64,000 nt of DNA from RPQJ01 sp963706535 (GCA_963706535.1 CAVPMU010000011.1:1-64000); one strand, 5' to 3'. Positions 33,954 through 43,478 are shown, counted from the first letter of the stretch. Notes: generated by a model from the letters alone, not told the origin. Numbers and translations: made by a program.

Positions 33954-36002
33954 CTACTCTGCTTCCTCGTGCGGCTTGTACGCCGCCACCAGTTCCTGCT
34001 GCCGGCGCGCGGGGACCGGGTCGTAGTGGCTCAGGTCCATGGTGTAGGTGCCTTCGCCGCCGGTGAGGGCCTTGAGACGCGAGAGGTAGTCCTGCAGCTC
34101 CGCGAGCGGCACCAACGCCGTGATTTCCGCGCGACCGCCCGGCAGCGTGTCCTGGCCGCTGATGCGGGCGCGCCGCGTCGACAGATCGCTCGTCACGTCA
34201 CCGATGGAACCGGCGGGCGTGCTGATCACCACGCGCACGATCGGCTCGAGCACGATCGGTGCTGCCTCGCGAATCGCGCTGATGAAGGCGTGGCGGCCGG
34301 CGGCCACGAAGGCGACTTCCTTCGAGTCCACCGGATGGTGCTTGCCGTCGTACACGCTCACGCGCACGTCCTGCAGCTCGAAGCCCGCGATCGCGCCCTC
34401 GGTCAGGACGCGGCGCACGCCCTTCTCGACGGCCGGGATGAACTGGCCGGGGATCGCGCCGCCAACCACGTCGTCGACGAACTCGAAGCCCGCGCCGCGC
34501 TCGAGCGGCTCGATGCGCAGGTAGACCTCGCCGAACTGCCCGGCGCCGCCGGTCTGCTTCTTGTGGCGGTGGTGGCCCTCGGCCGGCCGCGTGATGGTCT
34601 CGCGATAGGGCACGCTCGGCGGGCTGGTCTTCACCGCGACGCCGTAGCGCTCGGTCATCCGTTGCAGCATCACGCGCAGGTGCAGGTCGCCCAGGCCATA
34701 GAGCACGGTCTCGTTCTGCGCGTTGTGCTGCTCGACGCGGACGCACGGGTCTTCGGCCACCAGCCGGTGCAGCGACTCCGAGAGCTTCTGCTCGTCGCCG
34801 CGCTTCTCGGCGTGGATCGCCACGCCCAGCATCGGCGGAGGGAAGTTCACCGACTTGAGGTGATGGTGGTCCTCGTCGTGCGAGTCGTGCAGCACGGCGT
34901 CGAAGTGCAGCTCGTCGATCTTGGGCGCTGCGCAGATGTCGCCGGGGACGGCCTGCGCGATCTCGACGTGGTCCTTGCCCTGCAGCTGGTAGAGGTGCGC
35001 GATCTTGATCGGCTTGCGCGCATCGCCCACCAGCAGCTGCGCGCCGGCCTTCACGGTGCCCTGGTGCACGCGGAGGATGCCGAGCTTGCCCACGAACGGG
35101 TCGATGGTCACCTTGAACACGTGCGCGATGACGTGCTTCGCCGGGTCCGGGGAGACCGCCACGCGCACGGCGTCGGCGCCCTCGCCCTTGAGGAACGGCG
35201 GGGGATTGCCCTCGGCGGGATTCGGCATCAGGCGCGTGAGCACCTGGATGAGTTCGGAGATGCCCGCGCCGGTCTCGGCCGAGCAGAAGCAGATCGGCAC
35301 GAGGTGGTCCTCGCGCAGCGCCTGCTCGAAGGGATCGTGCAGCTGCTCGGGCGAGATCGCCTCGCCCTGCTCGAGGTACAGCGCCATGAGCTGCTCGTCG
35401 ACCTCGACCACCTGGTCGATGATCTCGGTGTGCGCCGCGGCGACGGAGGAGAAGTCCGTCGACTTGCCGCTCGCCTGGTAGAAGCAGTCCACGACTGCCT
35501 TGCCACCCTCGGACGGCAGGTTGAGCGGCAGGCACGCCTTGCCGAAGGCCTCGCGAATTTCCTCGAGCACCTCCTCGGTGCGCGCCTCGCGGGTGTCGAT
35601 CTTGTTGACGACGATGAGCCGGCACAGGCCGCGAGTCTTCGCGAATTCCATCATGCGCTGGGTCATCGGCTCGACGCCGTTCACGGCGCTCACCACGATG
35701 ACCGCCGTCTCGACGGCCTCGAGCGCGGAGAGGCTGCGGCCGAGGAAGTCGGGATACCCCGGGGTGTCGATCATGTTGACCCGCACGCCCTGGGACTCGA
35801 AGCCGCAGATCGCGGCGTCGAGGGAATGCAGCAGCGCTTTCTCCTGGGGGTCGAAGTCACAGACCGTGGTGCCGCGGGCCAGCGAGCCCTTGGCGCGGAT
35901 CGCTCCGGATTGCGCGAGCAAGGCCTCTGCGAGCAGGGTCTTGCCCGCGCCAGCTTGGCCCACCAGTGCGATGTTGCGGATGTCCGCCGTCGTATAGGGC
36001 AT
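33954..36002 (-). CDS. Elongation factor G-like protein (EF-G paralogue)
   Basis: A 682-residue translational GTPase with G1 GQAGAGKT, G3 DTPGYPD and G4 NKID, followed by domains II-V. The domain IV stretch GGAGQFGEVYLRIEPLERG and the domain V stretch HAFISAIREAAP are visible. It differs from canonical EF-G at several switch positions (for example FDPQEKALLHS), as in the EF-G-like/FusA2 group. It is encoded alone, away from rpsL-rpsG-fusA-tuf, so it is a paralogue whose role may be limited to recycling or stress. Confidence 0.88.
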   Translation of the reverse strand: MPYTTADIRNIALVGQAGAGKTLLAEALLAQSGAIRAKGSLARGTTVCDFDPQEKALLHSLDAAICGFESQGVRVNMIDTPGYPDFLGRSLSALEAVETAVIVVSAVNGVEPMTQRMMEFAKTRGLCRLIVVNKIDTREARTEEVLEEIREAFGKACLPLNLPSEGGKAVVDCFYQASGKSTDFSSVAAAHTEIIDQVVEVDEQLMALYLEQGEAISPEQLHDPFEQALREDHLVPICFCSAETGAGISELIQVLTRLMPNPAEGNPPPFLKGEGADAVRVAVSPDPAKHVIAHVFKVTIDPFVGKLGILRVHQGTVKAGAQLLVGDARKPIKIAHLYQLQGKDHVEIAQAVPGDICAAPKIDELHFDAVLHDSHDEDHHHLKSVNFPPPMLGVAIHAEKRGDEQKLSESLHRLVAEDPCVRVEQHNAQNETVLYGLGDLHLRVMLQRMTERYGVAVKTSPPSVPYRETITRPAEGHHRHKKQTGGAGQFGEVYLRIEPLERGAGFEFVDDVVGGAIPGQFIPAVEKGVRRVLTEGAIAGFELQDVRVSVYDGKHHPVDSKEVAFVAAGRHAFISAIREAAPIVLEPIVRVVISTPAGSIGDVTSDLSTRRARISGQDTLPGGRAEITALVPLAELQDYLSRLKALTGGEGTYTMDLSHYDPVPARRQQELVAAYKPHEEAE

Positions 36003-36152
36003 CTGATGCCTCCCTTTTTCCTTCTACTATGGGTCGAGAGCATACGCCGGGGGCGCAAGGGGGCTACAGGGGTTGCCGGGATTGGCTTGCAGGCCGGATC
36101 AAGGTAGAAAGCCAGTACTCGTGGCGGCAATCGGCCGCCCTCCTGGGGGACC

Positions 36153-37604
36153 ATGGTAATGACGACGGGCAAGCGTGCCCTGATCGTGGATGACTCGCGC
36201 TCGGCCAGGGTGATCCTGAGCCGCATGCTCGAGCAGCACGGTATGGCGGTGGATACCGCCGAGTCCGCCGAACAGGCGCTCGAATACCTGCAGCAGACCC
36301 GGCCCGACGTGATCTTCATGGATCACCTGATGCCGGGGATGGACGGCTTCCAGGCCGTCCAGGCGATCAAGAGCGACGCCCAGACCGCGACCATCCCGCT
36401 GATGATGTACACCTCGCAGGAAGGCGAGCTGTACGTGAGCCAGGCGCGTGCGCTCGGCGCGGTGGGCGTGCTGCCGAAGACGGTGCGCCCGGTCGACGTG
36501 TCGCGCGTCCTCTACCAGCTGCACCTGCTGCCGGAGCGGCGCCAGCAGCGCTCGGCCCTGTTCGATGCCCGGGCGGCCGCCGCGGCGGCCGCCGCGTCCA
36601 CGAGCGCCCCGATGCAACTGCCGCTGGCGGCGAACTCCGACGTGGCCGGCGAAGCCCCGGCAGCGAGACCCGAGGCGACGGCCGACACCGGTCCCGTGCA
36701 GCTCGCGGCACCCGCCTTCGCACTGTCGGAGCTGCAGACGAGCCTGCGCCAGTCCCTGCACCAGGTCGTGAAGGACCAGCTGGCCGAACAGCGGCGCTTC
36801 ATGCTGGCGACGTTCGAGGCCTTCGCCCGACGCCTGAGCGGCGAGATCAAGGAGGGCACGGCCAGGTCCACCACGGCCCCGCTGGCCGACGTATTCCCGC
36901 CGTCCCCGCCCCCGCGGCAATGGTGGCCGGTGCTGCTCACGGCACTGCTTGCGGTGGTGCCGACGGCCGTGCTCGCCGTGCTTTACTGGCAAGCGCTCGA
37001 GACCAACCGCCAGTTCGCCAGCGAGCTGGCCGGGGTGCGCACCGCGCTCGAGACCACGATCCCGGAGGCGCTCGCGAGTCGTGCTGCAGCGGTGCCGGCC
37101 GGCGACCCGGCGGCGGGCGCGACCCCGGGCGACGTCGGCCCGCCCGCGGGACCGCTCGCGATCGAGTACGTTCCCTACGGCGAGACGCCGCTGGCCAATG
37201 CGCGGCTCGAGCGCCTGCGCGGCATCGTGGCGACGCTCGAGGGCCAGCGCTACCAGGGTCGGGTCGTCGTCGAGACCTACGTCGGCGACTTCTGCCTGAG
37301 CGGGAATGCCGGCGAGGGATTCGCCGTCGCCGATGCTGGCCTGCTCGCGCAGAAGTGCGACCTGGTGGGCAATCCGTTCGACGACTCGCTGTCCCCGGCG
37401 CAGCGGCAGTCCGTGGACTTCGCCAATTTCGCGGCCTCGCTGCGGCAGCGCACCGCCGGCGCGATACGGATCGAGGTCGTAAATTCGGGACGGCGCAATC
37501 CGGTGGAGTACCCGGAGCAGGCCGAGGGCAGCACGGCGGGCGCGTGGAACACCGTCGCCGCGCAGAACAACCGCGTCGAGTTCCGGCTGGCGCCCGGCGC
37601 CTGA
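36153..37604 (+). CDS. Membrane-anchored response-regulator receiver protein
   Basis: 483 residues. Residues 7-125 are a complete receiver domain, with acidic pair D13-D14, phospho-acceptor D57 in FMDHLMPGMDG, Thr in MMYTS and Lys in VLPKT. An Ala/Pro-rich linker and a helix (QTSLRQSLHQVVKDQLAEQ) precede one membrane span at about 255-278. The remaining 200 residues would be outside the cytoplasm and end in NNRVEFRL, weakly like the tail of an OmpA-like domain. A receiver fused through a single span to a periplasmic domain is unusual. No kinase gene is adjacent. Confidence 0.75.
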   Translation: MVMTTGKRALIVDDSRSARVILSRMLEQHGMAVDTAESAEQALEYLQQTRPDVIFMDHLMPGMDGFQAVQAIKSDAQTATIPLMMYTSQEGELYVSQARALGAVGVLPKTVRPVDVSRVLYQLHLLPERRQQRSALFDARAAAAAAAASTSAPMQLPLAANSDVAGEAPAARPEATADTGPVQLAAPAFALSELQTSLRQSLHQVVKDQLAEQRRFMLATFEAFARRLSGEIKEGTARSTTAPLADVFPPSPPPRQWWPVLLTALLAVVPTAVLAVLYWQALETNRQFASELAGVRTALETTIPEALASRAAAVPAGDPAAGATPGDVGPPAGPLAIEYVPYGETPLANARLERLRGIVATLEGQRYQGRVVVETYVGDFCLSGNAGEGFAVADAGLLAQKCDLVGNPFDDSLSPAQRQSVDFANFAASLRQRTAGAIRIEVVNSGRRNPVEYPEQAEGSTAGAWNTVAAQNNRVEFRLAPGA

Positions 37605-37620
37605 TGCGACCCGGGATCGC

Positions 37621-38628
37621 GTGAGCGCCGGCACCGCCGCGGGCCCGGCGCAGTTCAGTCCGCCGGGCTGGCTCGCCAACCCGCACCTGCAGTCGATCTT
37701 CCCGAGCCTGCCGCTGCGACGCCCGGGCGTGGAGCGGCGCTGCCGGCAACTGCTCGCCGCCTCCGAGGCCCTCGTGCTCGATTGCGGCGAGGGCGTGCGA
37801 CTGCTGGCGCACCATGCGACACAGGAACGCCTCGGTCGAGCACCCGCCAGCCGGGTGGCGGTGCTGCTCCACGGCTGGGAGGGCAGCTCGGAGTCGCTCT
37901 ACGTGCTGTCGCTCGGGCAGTTCCTGCTCGAGCGCGGCTTCGACGTCGTGCGGCTCAACCTGCGCGACCACGGCGACACGCACCACTTGAACGAGGGTAT
38001 TTTCCATTCCTGCCGCATCGCCGAGGTCGTGGGCGCAGTGCGGCGGCTGCAGGCGTTGAATCCCGGATGCGGGCTCAACCTCGTGGGGTTTTCGCTCGGC
38101 GGCAATTTCTTCCTGCGTGTCGCGGCACGCGCCCCCGCCGCGGGTCTGGCGCTCGAGCGGGTCGTCGCGGTGTGCCCCGTGCTCGACCCCGGGCGGACGC
38201 TCGAGCAGCTCGAGCACGGCTGGGCGCTCTATCGCCGTTACTTCGTCTGGAAATGGAGTCGTTCGCTGCGCAGGAAGCAGGCGGCCTGGCCGCAGCTCTA
38301 CGACCTGCGGGACGTGCTCGCGCTCGACGACCTCACCGCGATGACGGACGTCCTCGCGCGCAAGTACGGCGGCTATCCGTCGCTGGCCGATTACCTGCAC
38401 GGCTACGCGGTGGTCGGCGACGTACTCGCGGGCATCGAGGCACGCACGCGCATCATCGCGGCCGCCGACGACCCGATCATTCCCGCGGCGGACCTCGCGC
38501 GCCTCGCCCGGCCACGCGCGCTCGAAGTCACGCGCACCACCCACGGCGGGCACTGCGGCTTCTACGAGGGACGCAGCAAAGGCACCTGGATCGAGCGCGA
38601 GATCCTCGCGGTACTGGCCTCGCCCTAG
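37621..38628 (+). CDS. yheT: YheT-family alpha/beta hydrolase
   Basis: 335 residues from a GTG start. The N-terminal PPGWLANPHLQSIFPSL, the oxyanion segment VAVLLHGWEGSS, the nucleophile elbow GFSLGGN and the late DDPIIP and HGGHCGF supply the catalytic Ser, Asp and His of the YheT/ABHD1-3 group. Substrate is unknown, probably a lipid or ester. Its stop overlaps the oppositely oriented kinase stop in CTAG. Confidence 0.9.
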   Translation: MSAGTAAGPAQFSPPGWLANPHLQSIFPSLPLRRPGVERRCRQLLAASEALVLDCGEGVRLLAHHATQERLGRAPASRVAVLLHGWEGSSESLYVLSLGQFLLERGFDVVRLNLRDHGDTHHLNEGIFHSCRIAEVVGAVRRLQALNPGCGLNLVGFSLGGNFFLRVAARAPAAGLALERVVAVCPVLDPGRTLEQLEHGWALYRRYFVWKWSRSLRRKQAAWPQLYDLRDVLALDDLTAMTDVLARKYGGYPSLADYLHGYAVVGDVLAGIEARTRIIAAADDPIIPAADLARLARPRALEVTRTTHGGHCGFYEGRSKGTWIEREILAVLASP

Positions 38629-40061
38629 GCCGCGCCGCGCCGCGCCATCTCGGCGCGCCAGCGGGCATGGCGAGCCGCGAGCTGCGGGTTCGCCGTCGGC
38701 TCGAAGACCCGCTGGCACTGCACGGGGGTCCATTCCGTGGGCCGGCCGGCGGCCAGGTAGGCGACGCCGCGCGCCGTCGCCTCGCGCAGCACGTAGCGCT
38801 CGACGCCGAGGCCGCTCAGGTCCGCGAGCGCGCGGCACAGGTAATCGCAGCTGGCGAGGCCGCCGGACACCGCGATCCGCGCCAGCGCAGCCGGGCGTCG
38901 CATCGCCGCGAGGTTGGCGTCGACCAGGAACACGATGCTCTCGAGCACCGCGCAGAGTTGCTGCAGGTCGTCCCCGGCGCCGACGAACCCGGTCGGGAAA
39001 TCGGCGATCCACCAGGGCGCGCCGAGTCCACCGATGCCGTTCATGAAGAGCGGCGGTTCCTCCACGGGCCGGTCCGGAAGTGCGCGCAGCGCCCGGTCCA
39101 CGTCGAGCACGACGCGCGAGCGCAGCCACTCGATCGCGCTCGCCGCACCATTGACCGTGCCCTCGTGGCTGTATGCCACGCCGTCGCCGTCGGAGCACAG
39201 CACGCTGTGCAGCAGTCCGGCCGGCGGGCGCACGCCCGACGCCACCAGTCGCTGCACGAACGCCCCGGTGCCGAGGTTGACGTAGGCCGTGTCGTCGCGC
39301 GGCGAACCGAAAGCATAGGCGGCCGCGGACTGGTCGCCCGTGCACGTGCGCAGCGGGACCCGTCCGGCGCCGAGCGGCATCGAGCCGTACTCGTGGCGCG
39401 TCGGAACGCAGCGTGGCAGTAGCCCCCTGTCGATGTCGAAGGTCGCGAGCAGTGGCGGCGACCAGTCCAGCCGTTGCGGGTCGAACAGCAGCGTACGCGC
39501 GGCGTTCGCTGGATCCACCACGAACGGACGCTCGACGAGCAGTCGCGCGACGAGGAAGCTCGACAGCGGGCCCGCTGCCAGGTCGCCGGCTTGCGCGGCG
39601 CGCTGCACGGCCGGGACGTGGTCCAGGCACCAGCGCAACTTGCTCGCGCCGTAGTGCGGCGATAGCACGAGGCCCGTCAGCGCGCGCACCTCGGCTTCGT
39701 GCGGGCGCAGCCGCTCGAGCCACGCGGCATTGCGGCGGTCCTGCCACGAGATCGCGTCCGCGAGCGGCCGGCCCGAGGACTTCTCCCAGCACACGACGGT
39801 CGAGCGCTGCGTGGCGAGCCCCGCGACCGCGATCGCCTGGCCACGCGCCGACTCGCAATCGCAGGCATCCCGCACCGCGAGCTGCAGTGACCTGAGGAGT
39901 TCCTCCGGGTCGTGCTCGACGCGATCCTCGCCCTCGCGGCGCGTGGCCACGGGGACGTGCGCCGCCGCGACTTCATTGCCGCGTGCATCGAAGAGCAATG
40001 CGCGACTGGCGTGCCCACCCTGGTCGAGCGCCAGGACGAGCCCGGCGGGCGGCGCGGTCAC
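38625..40061 (-). CDS. FGGY-family carbohydrate kinase, glycerol kinase-like
   Basis: 478 residues. The N-terminal ATP-fold motif reads LVLALDQGGHASRALLFDA, diverging from D-Q-G-T-T-S-S of true glycerol kinase. Two FGGY segments are visible (TCTGDQSAAAYAFG and the ARIAVSGGLASCDYLCRAL C-terminal region), and GLGAPWW is the adenine-side glycine. It starts at GTG, overlapping the phosphodiesterase stop (GTGA). That pairing suggests a glycerol or polyol released from phospholipid head groups, but the altered motif leaves the substrate open. Confidence 0.85.
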   Translation of the reverse strand: MTAPPAGLVLALDQGGHASRALLFDARGNEVAAAHVPVATRREGEDRVEHDPEELLRSLQLAVRDACDCESARGQAIAVAGLATQRSTVVCWEKSSGRPLADAISWQDRRNAAWLERLRPHEAEVRALTGLVLSPHYGASKLRWCLDHVPAVQRAAQAGDLAAGPLSSFLVARLLVERPFVVDPANAARTLLFDPQRLDWSPPLLATFDIDRGLLPRCVPTRHEYGSMPLGAGRVPLRTCTGDQSAAAYAFGSPRDDTAYVNLGTGAFVQRLVASGVRPPAGLLHSVLCSDGDGVAYSHEGTVNGAASAIEWLRSRVVLDVDRALRALPDRPVEEPPLFMNGIGGLGAPWWIADFPTGFVGAGDDLQQLCAVLESIVFLVDANLAAMRRPAALARIAVSGGLASCDYLCRALADLSGLGVERYVLREATARGVAYLAAGRPTEWTPVQCQRVFEPTANPQLAARHARWRAEMARRGAA

Positions 40062-40819
40062 CACTGGCGGCGACTCTCCTGGTAGGCGGACAGCAGGCCA
40101 CGCACGGTCATGGTCTCGACGAACCGGGCGCCGCGCGCATGGCAGGCCTGCGCCGTCCTCAAGTCGCGCACCTCGTAGATCGCCCATTCCCAGGGTCCCC
40201 GCCACAACGGCCCGGGCCCGTCCGGCAGGCGGTCGAGGTTCCCGAACAGGAATTCCGGTGCGATCGCGGCGGCCTCCGCGCGCGTCGTCTCGTCGTACTC
40301 CGAGATCACCCAGCCGATCCGCGCGCCGGTCATCATGCGCAGGATCCGCAGGCTCGGCAGGTCGAAGGAGATCAGCACGCAGCGGGGGAGCGCGGGCTTC
40401 AGCACCTGCGCGACGCGACGCAGCACCGTCTCCCGGCCGAACCTGCGCAGGCTGGCGCGCTTGATCTCGACGAAGGCAGTTACGTCTTCCCAGCCGGCCA
40501 GCGCGTCGACCACCTGTGCGAGCGACGGCGGGAACGTGAAGGCGTGGCGCCGGCCGAAGCGCTTCACCTCGCCGACCGGGGTCTCGCCGAGTTGCGCCCA
40601 GGTCAGGTCGTGCACGCAGTCCGCGCGATCCGCGACCCGTTCGAGGTCGGAGTCGTGGAACAGAACCGGCACCTTGTCGGCCGTGAGCTGCACGTCGAAC
40701 TCGAGGTGCCGGATGCCGAGCTCTACCGCGGACTCGAGCGCCGGCAGGGTGTTCTCGGGAAACTCGGCGGCATTGCCCCGGTGGGCGATGATGGTCGGCA
40801 AGTCGGGGAACTGCGTCAT
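40058..40819 (-). CDS. Glycerophosphodiester phosphodiesterase
   Basis: 253 residues with the GDPD signature IIAHRGNAAEFPENTLPALE, the metal ligands in LEFDVQLTADKVPVLFHD and FVEIKRAS. It releases glycerol-3-phosphate and an alcohol from deacylated phospholipids in the cytoplasm (no signal peptide). ATG at 40843 is a second possible start. It is coupled to the downstream FGGY kinase. Confidence 0.92.
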   Translation of the reverse strand: MTQFPDLPTIIAHRGNAAEFPENTLPALESAVELGIRHLEFDVQLTADKVPVLFHDSDLERVADRADCVHDLTWAQLGETPVGEVKRFGRRHAFTFPPSLAQVVDALAGWEDVTAFVEIKRASLRRFGRETVLRRVAQVLKPALPRCVLISFDLPSLRILRMMTGARIGWVISEYDETTRAEAAAIAPEFLFGNLDRLPDGPGPLWRGPWEWAIYEVRDLRTAQACHARGARFVETMTVRGLLSAYQESRRQW

Positions 40820-41044
40820 CTCGGCGCCTGGATGGAACGGCAACCAACGATATTACTTAACGTGGCGCCGCCGCGTGAGGCCCGTCACGGTGCGACAGGC
40901 GCCGGACCGGCGCTGACGCGTTTGGTCACCCGCGCGCGGCGGGGCAACGTTCGCAAGCCCCTGATTCACTGGAGCGCCTCGGCTGGCACGTGTCTTGCTT
41001 CAGAGAATACCGACAGGGCCGCGGTGCGGCCGACGGTGCACGAG

Positions 41045-41296
41045 ATGCAGTCCGAAGTCCTTGCGTTGCTCTTTCCGGAGCCCAACCAGCCGAGCGACGG
41101 CACGACTCCGCTCGTGACCGCGTTGGTGCGCGATGCCCAGGGACTGATGGAGCTGCGTCGGCTGCGGCCGGACAAGTCGCTGATCAGGAAGGCGCTGGTG
41201 GCGGGCCGGTTCAACTGCGGCAAGCCCATCCTGGACCCGGCCACGCGCGAAATCATCGGCTACGAGATCGAGCCGATCGCGGCGCCGTCCGCCTGA
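41045..41296 (+). CDS. Small hypothetical protein
   Basis: 83 residues, MQSEVLALLFPEPNQ to EPIAAPSA, with no membrane segment and no family I recognise. Regularly spaced charged and hydrophobic residues and normal GC at third positions suggest real coding. No strong ribosome site is visible, and GTG at 41036 is an alternative start. It sits alone between two leftward genes. The 225 bases upstream show nothing else. Confidence 0.5.
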   Translation: MQSEVLALLFPEPNQPSDGTTPLVTALVRDAQGLMELRRLRPDKSLIRKALVAGRFNCGKPILDPATREIIGYEIEPIAAPSA

Positions 41297-41308
41297 CCGC
41301 CAGCCGCC

Positions 41309-43138
41309 TCAGACCGGGTAGGCACGCACCAGCTGCACCGAGAACGCGGCGATCATCAACAACACCAGCGGCCCGCCCACGCGCACGAAGTCGCGGAACA
41401 CGTAGCCGCCCGGCTGCATGATCAGCACGTTCGTCTGGTAACCCATCGGCGTGGCGAACGAGAGGTTGCAGCCGACGATGGCCGCGAGCACGAAGGGCTC
41501 CGGCGGCGCCCCGAGTTGCTGCGCGATCGAGATGGCGACCGGCGTCCCGATCGCGGCGGCCGCGTTGTTCGAGACGAAGTTGGTGAGGATCCCGAGGAAC
41601 GCCATCACGGCCGCGAGCACCAGCTGCGGCGAGAGACCGCTGGCGACCGACATGAACGCACTGGCCAGCAGGTCGGCGCCGCCCGTGACGGTGATGGCGC
41701 GCCCGAGCGCGAGGCTCGCCACGACGACCAGCACCACCTCCGCGCTGATGCCGCGGCCGAGTCCCTCGAACTCGAGGCATCCCGTGAGGATCAGCGCCAG
41801 CACGCCGAGCAGCGAGGCGATGGAGATCGGCAGCACGCCGAAGGCCGCGAGCGTCACCACGGTCGCCATGATCAGCACCGCGATCGGCGCCTTGCGCGTG
41901 CGCGGCAGGTCGAGGGTGCCGTCGAGCACCAGCGCGGCGGCCTCGTCCTTCAGGCCACTGACGCGGTTGGCCGGGCCCTGCACCAGCAGCACGTCGCCCG
42001 AGCGCAGCTCGCGGTCCGGGATCTCGCCCGCGAGCGACGATTCGTCCGCGGGACGGTACATGGCGAGGATCACCACGCCGTAGCGTTCCGCGAACCGCGC
42101 CTCGCGCAGCGTGCGATGGTGCAGCGGCGACTCCTCGCTCACCACGACCTCGACGAGCTGCTGGTCCTCGGCCAGCAGCGGGTGCTGCTCCGGAGGCAGG
42201 TTGCCGACCCGGTCGGCGTCGTAGAGGTTCGCGCGCAGCGTGCGCTCGTATTCCTTGAGGTACGCGGAGGTGTCGTTGACGACCAGCCGGTCCCCCTCGA
42301 GCAGCCGCAGGTCGTCGGTGGCGGCCAGGGATTCCGTGCCGCGCTGCACGCGCTGCACTTCCATCTTGTTGCCGGTCCAGCGCCGTACCTTCGACAGAAG
42401 CTTGCCGCGCGCGCGGCTTCGCTGCCCGACGTACAGGATCGCATCGAACCGGCGCGGAGCGAGTCCGGCCAGCGCCCCGCCGCGGTCGCCGAGCAGCCGC
42501 GGTGCCACGAGCCACAGGTAGAGCAGCGCCAAGGCGGCCGGCCCGACCACGAGCCGGGTGAACTCGAACATGTCGATCGCTGGCACGCCGTGCTCGTGGG
42601 CCAGCGACACGACGAGGAGATTGGTCGAGGTGCCGATCGTGGTGGCCATGCCCCCGATGACCACCGCGAAGTTCATCGGCATCAGCATGCGCGAGGGCGA
42701 GCCGCCGGCCCGCAACGCGAGCCCGATCACCACCGGCATCAGCACCACGACCACCGGCGTGTCGTTGATGAACGCACTGAGACACATGGCGACTACCAGG
42801 ATCGCGAGCAGCGCGAGGTGGCGGTTGAATGCCCACAGGCGCGCCAGCAGCCGTGCCACGGGCTCGAGCGCGCCGGTCACCATCAGCGCGCGCCCCAGGA
42901 TCATCAGGCTGCATATCGCCACCAGCGCCTCGTGGCCGAATCCCGAGAAAATCTGGCGGGGATCGAGCGTGCCGGCCGGTCCCTGGTACGGGAACACGTA
43001 CAGTCCGACGGCGAGCGTCACCACGACGATCAGGCTCGTGACCGGGATCGGGATGCGCTCCCGCGTGAACAGGAAAAAGGCGACGACGGTCAGGGCGAGG
43101 ACCGCGATCGCGTGTGCATTGACGGCCAGTTCGGGCAT
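41309..43138 (-). CDS. SLC13/DASS family permease with two RCK_C domains
   Basis: 609 residues. About eleven membrane helices surround a cytoplasmic insert with two TrkA-C/RCK_C-like domains (roughly residues 215-390). The repeats carry AFINDTPVVVVLMPV and FVSNNAAAAIGTPVAI, the paired N-D-T/N-N-A re-entrant motifs of divalent-anion sodium symporters. It is of the SLC13 group with RCK inserts, often annotated as sulfate or dicarboxylate transporters. Confidence 0.9.
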   Translation of the reverse strand: MPELAVNAHAIAVLALTVVAFFLFTRERIPIPVTSLIVVVTLAVGLYVFPYQGPAGTLDPRQIFSGFGHEALVAICSLMILGRALMVTGALEPVARLLARLWAFNRHLALLAILVVAMCLSAFINDTPVVVVLMPVVIGLALRAGGSPSRMLMPMNFAVVIGGMATTIGTSTNLLVVSLAHEHGVPAIDMFEFTRLVVGPAALALLYLWLVAPRLLGDRGGALAGLAPRRFDAILYVGQRSRARGKLLSKVRRWTGNKMEVQRVQRGTESLAATDDLRLLEGDRLVVNDTSAYLKEYERTLRANLYDADRVGNLPPEQHPLLAEDQQLVEVVVSEESPLHHRTLREARFAERYGVVILAMYRPADESSLAGEIPDRELRSGDVLLVQGPANRVSGLKDEAAALVLDGTLDLPRTRKAPIAVLIMATVVTLAAFGVLPISIASLLGVLALILTGCLEFEGLGRGISAEVVLVVVASLALGRAITVTGGADLLASAFMSVASGLSPQLVLAAVMAFLGILTNFVSNNAAAAIGTPVAISIAQQLGAPPEPFVLAAIVGCNLSFATPMGYQTNVLIMQPGGYVFRDFVRVGGPLVLLMIAAFSVQLVRAYPV

Positions 43139-43156
43139 CCGGCACAGGATACAGGC

Positions 43157-43182
43157 AAAAAAAACCCCGCTTGCGCGGGGTT
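43157..43182 (-). terminator. Rho-independent terminator
   Basis: On the minus strand AACCCCGCGCAAGCGGGGTT is followed by eight T residues. It is the only textbook terminator in the leftward direction nearby and closes the transcript that passes through 43183-43478. Confidence 0.9.
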
Positions 43183-43440
43183 GTCGTCCTTCACGGGGCG
43201 TACTGTTCTCTACTTGTGGTTTTCTTCTTCTAGACGCCCCACGGTTCAGCTGCGCACTCGTCCACCCTTGCGGCTCACATCGTCCAAGACTCTCGTCATC
43301 CCCCGGCAGGTCTCTCGTTCTTGCCGGAAGAGAAAAGCAACGAACGTGCCAAGAAACGGAGCGCGTTCAGAATCAGTGGGTTACGTAGGAAAAGCTCGGG
43401 AGCATCCTAGCTCGAGCGACCGCGAGGCTTGATTTCGTAA
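43183..43440 (-). ncRNA. Candidate structured non-coding RNA or 3' leader
   Basis: No convincing gene occupies the 340 bases between the SLC13 start and glutaryl-CoA dehydrogenase. Read leftward, the region holds a CCGGCA/TGCCGG stem, a GGGGCGT/ACGCCCC stem with an A-rich 33-base loop and then a strong terminator. Five GGA(C/T)G motifs occur along it (plus-strand positions 43185, 43259, 43281, 43297, 43403), reminiscent of CsrA-binding RNAs. It could equally be the 3' untranslated tail of the upstream gene. No known RNA family was recognised. Confidence 0.4.
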
Positions 43441-43478
43441 AGAAAACCGACGCGCAGGAACAGGGGCTGTCCAGCCAT

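Noticed and set aside
36937..39858. A leftward frame of 973 codons
   Set aside because: It runs antisense to the receiver protein and yheT and overlaps the FGGY kinase in the wrong frame. Translations of the other strands carry the conserved motifs.
42556..43432. Rightward open frames continuing over the candidate ncRNA region
   Set aside because: They begin inside the antisense of the SLC13 permease and have no conserved protein pattern. The terminator orientation also supports leftward transcription.
43183..43440. Assignment of the candidate RNA to tmRNA, 6S, SRP or RNase P RNA
   Set aside because: None of the conserved sequence blocks of those RNAs is present on either strand.
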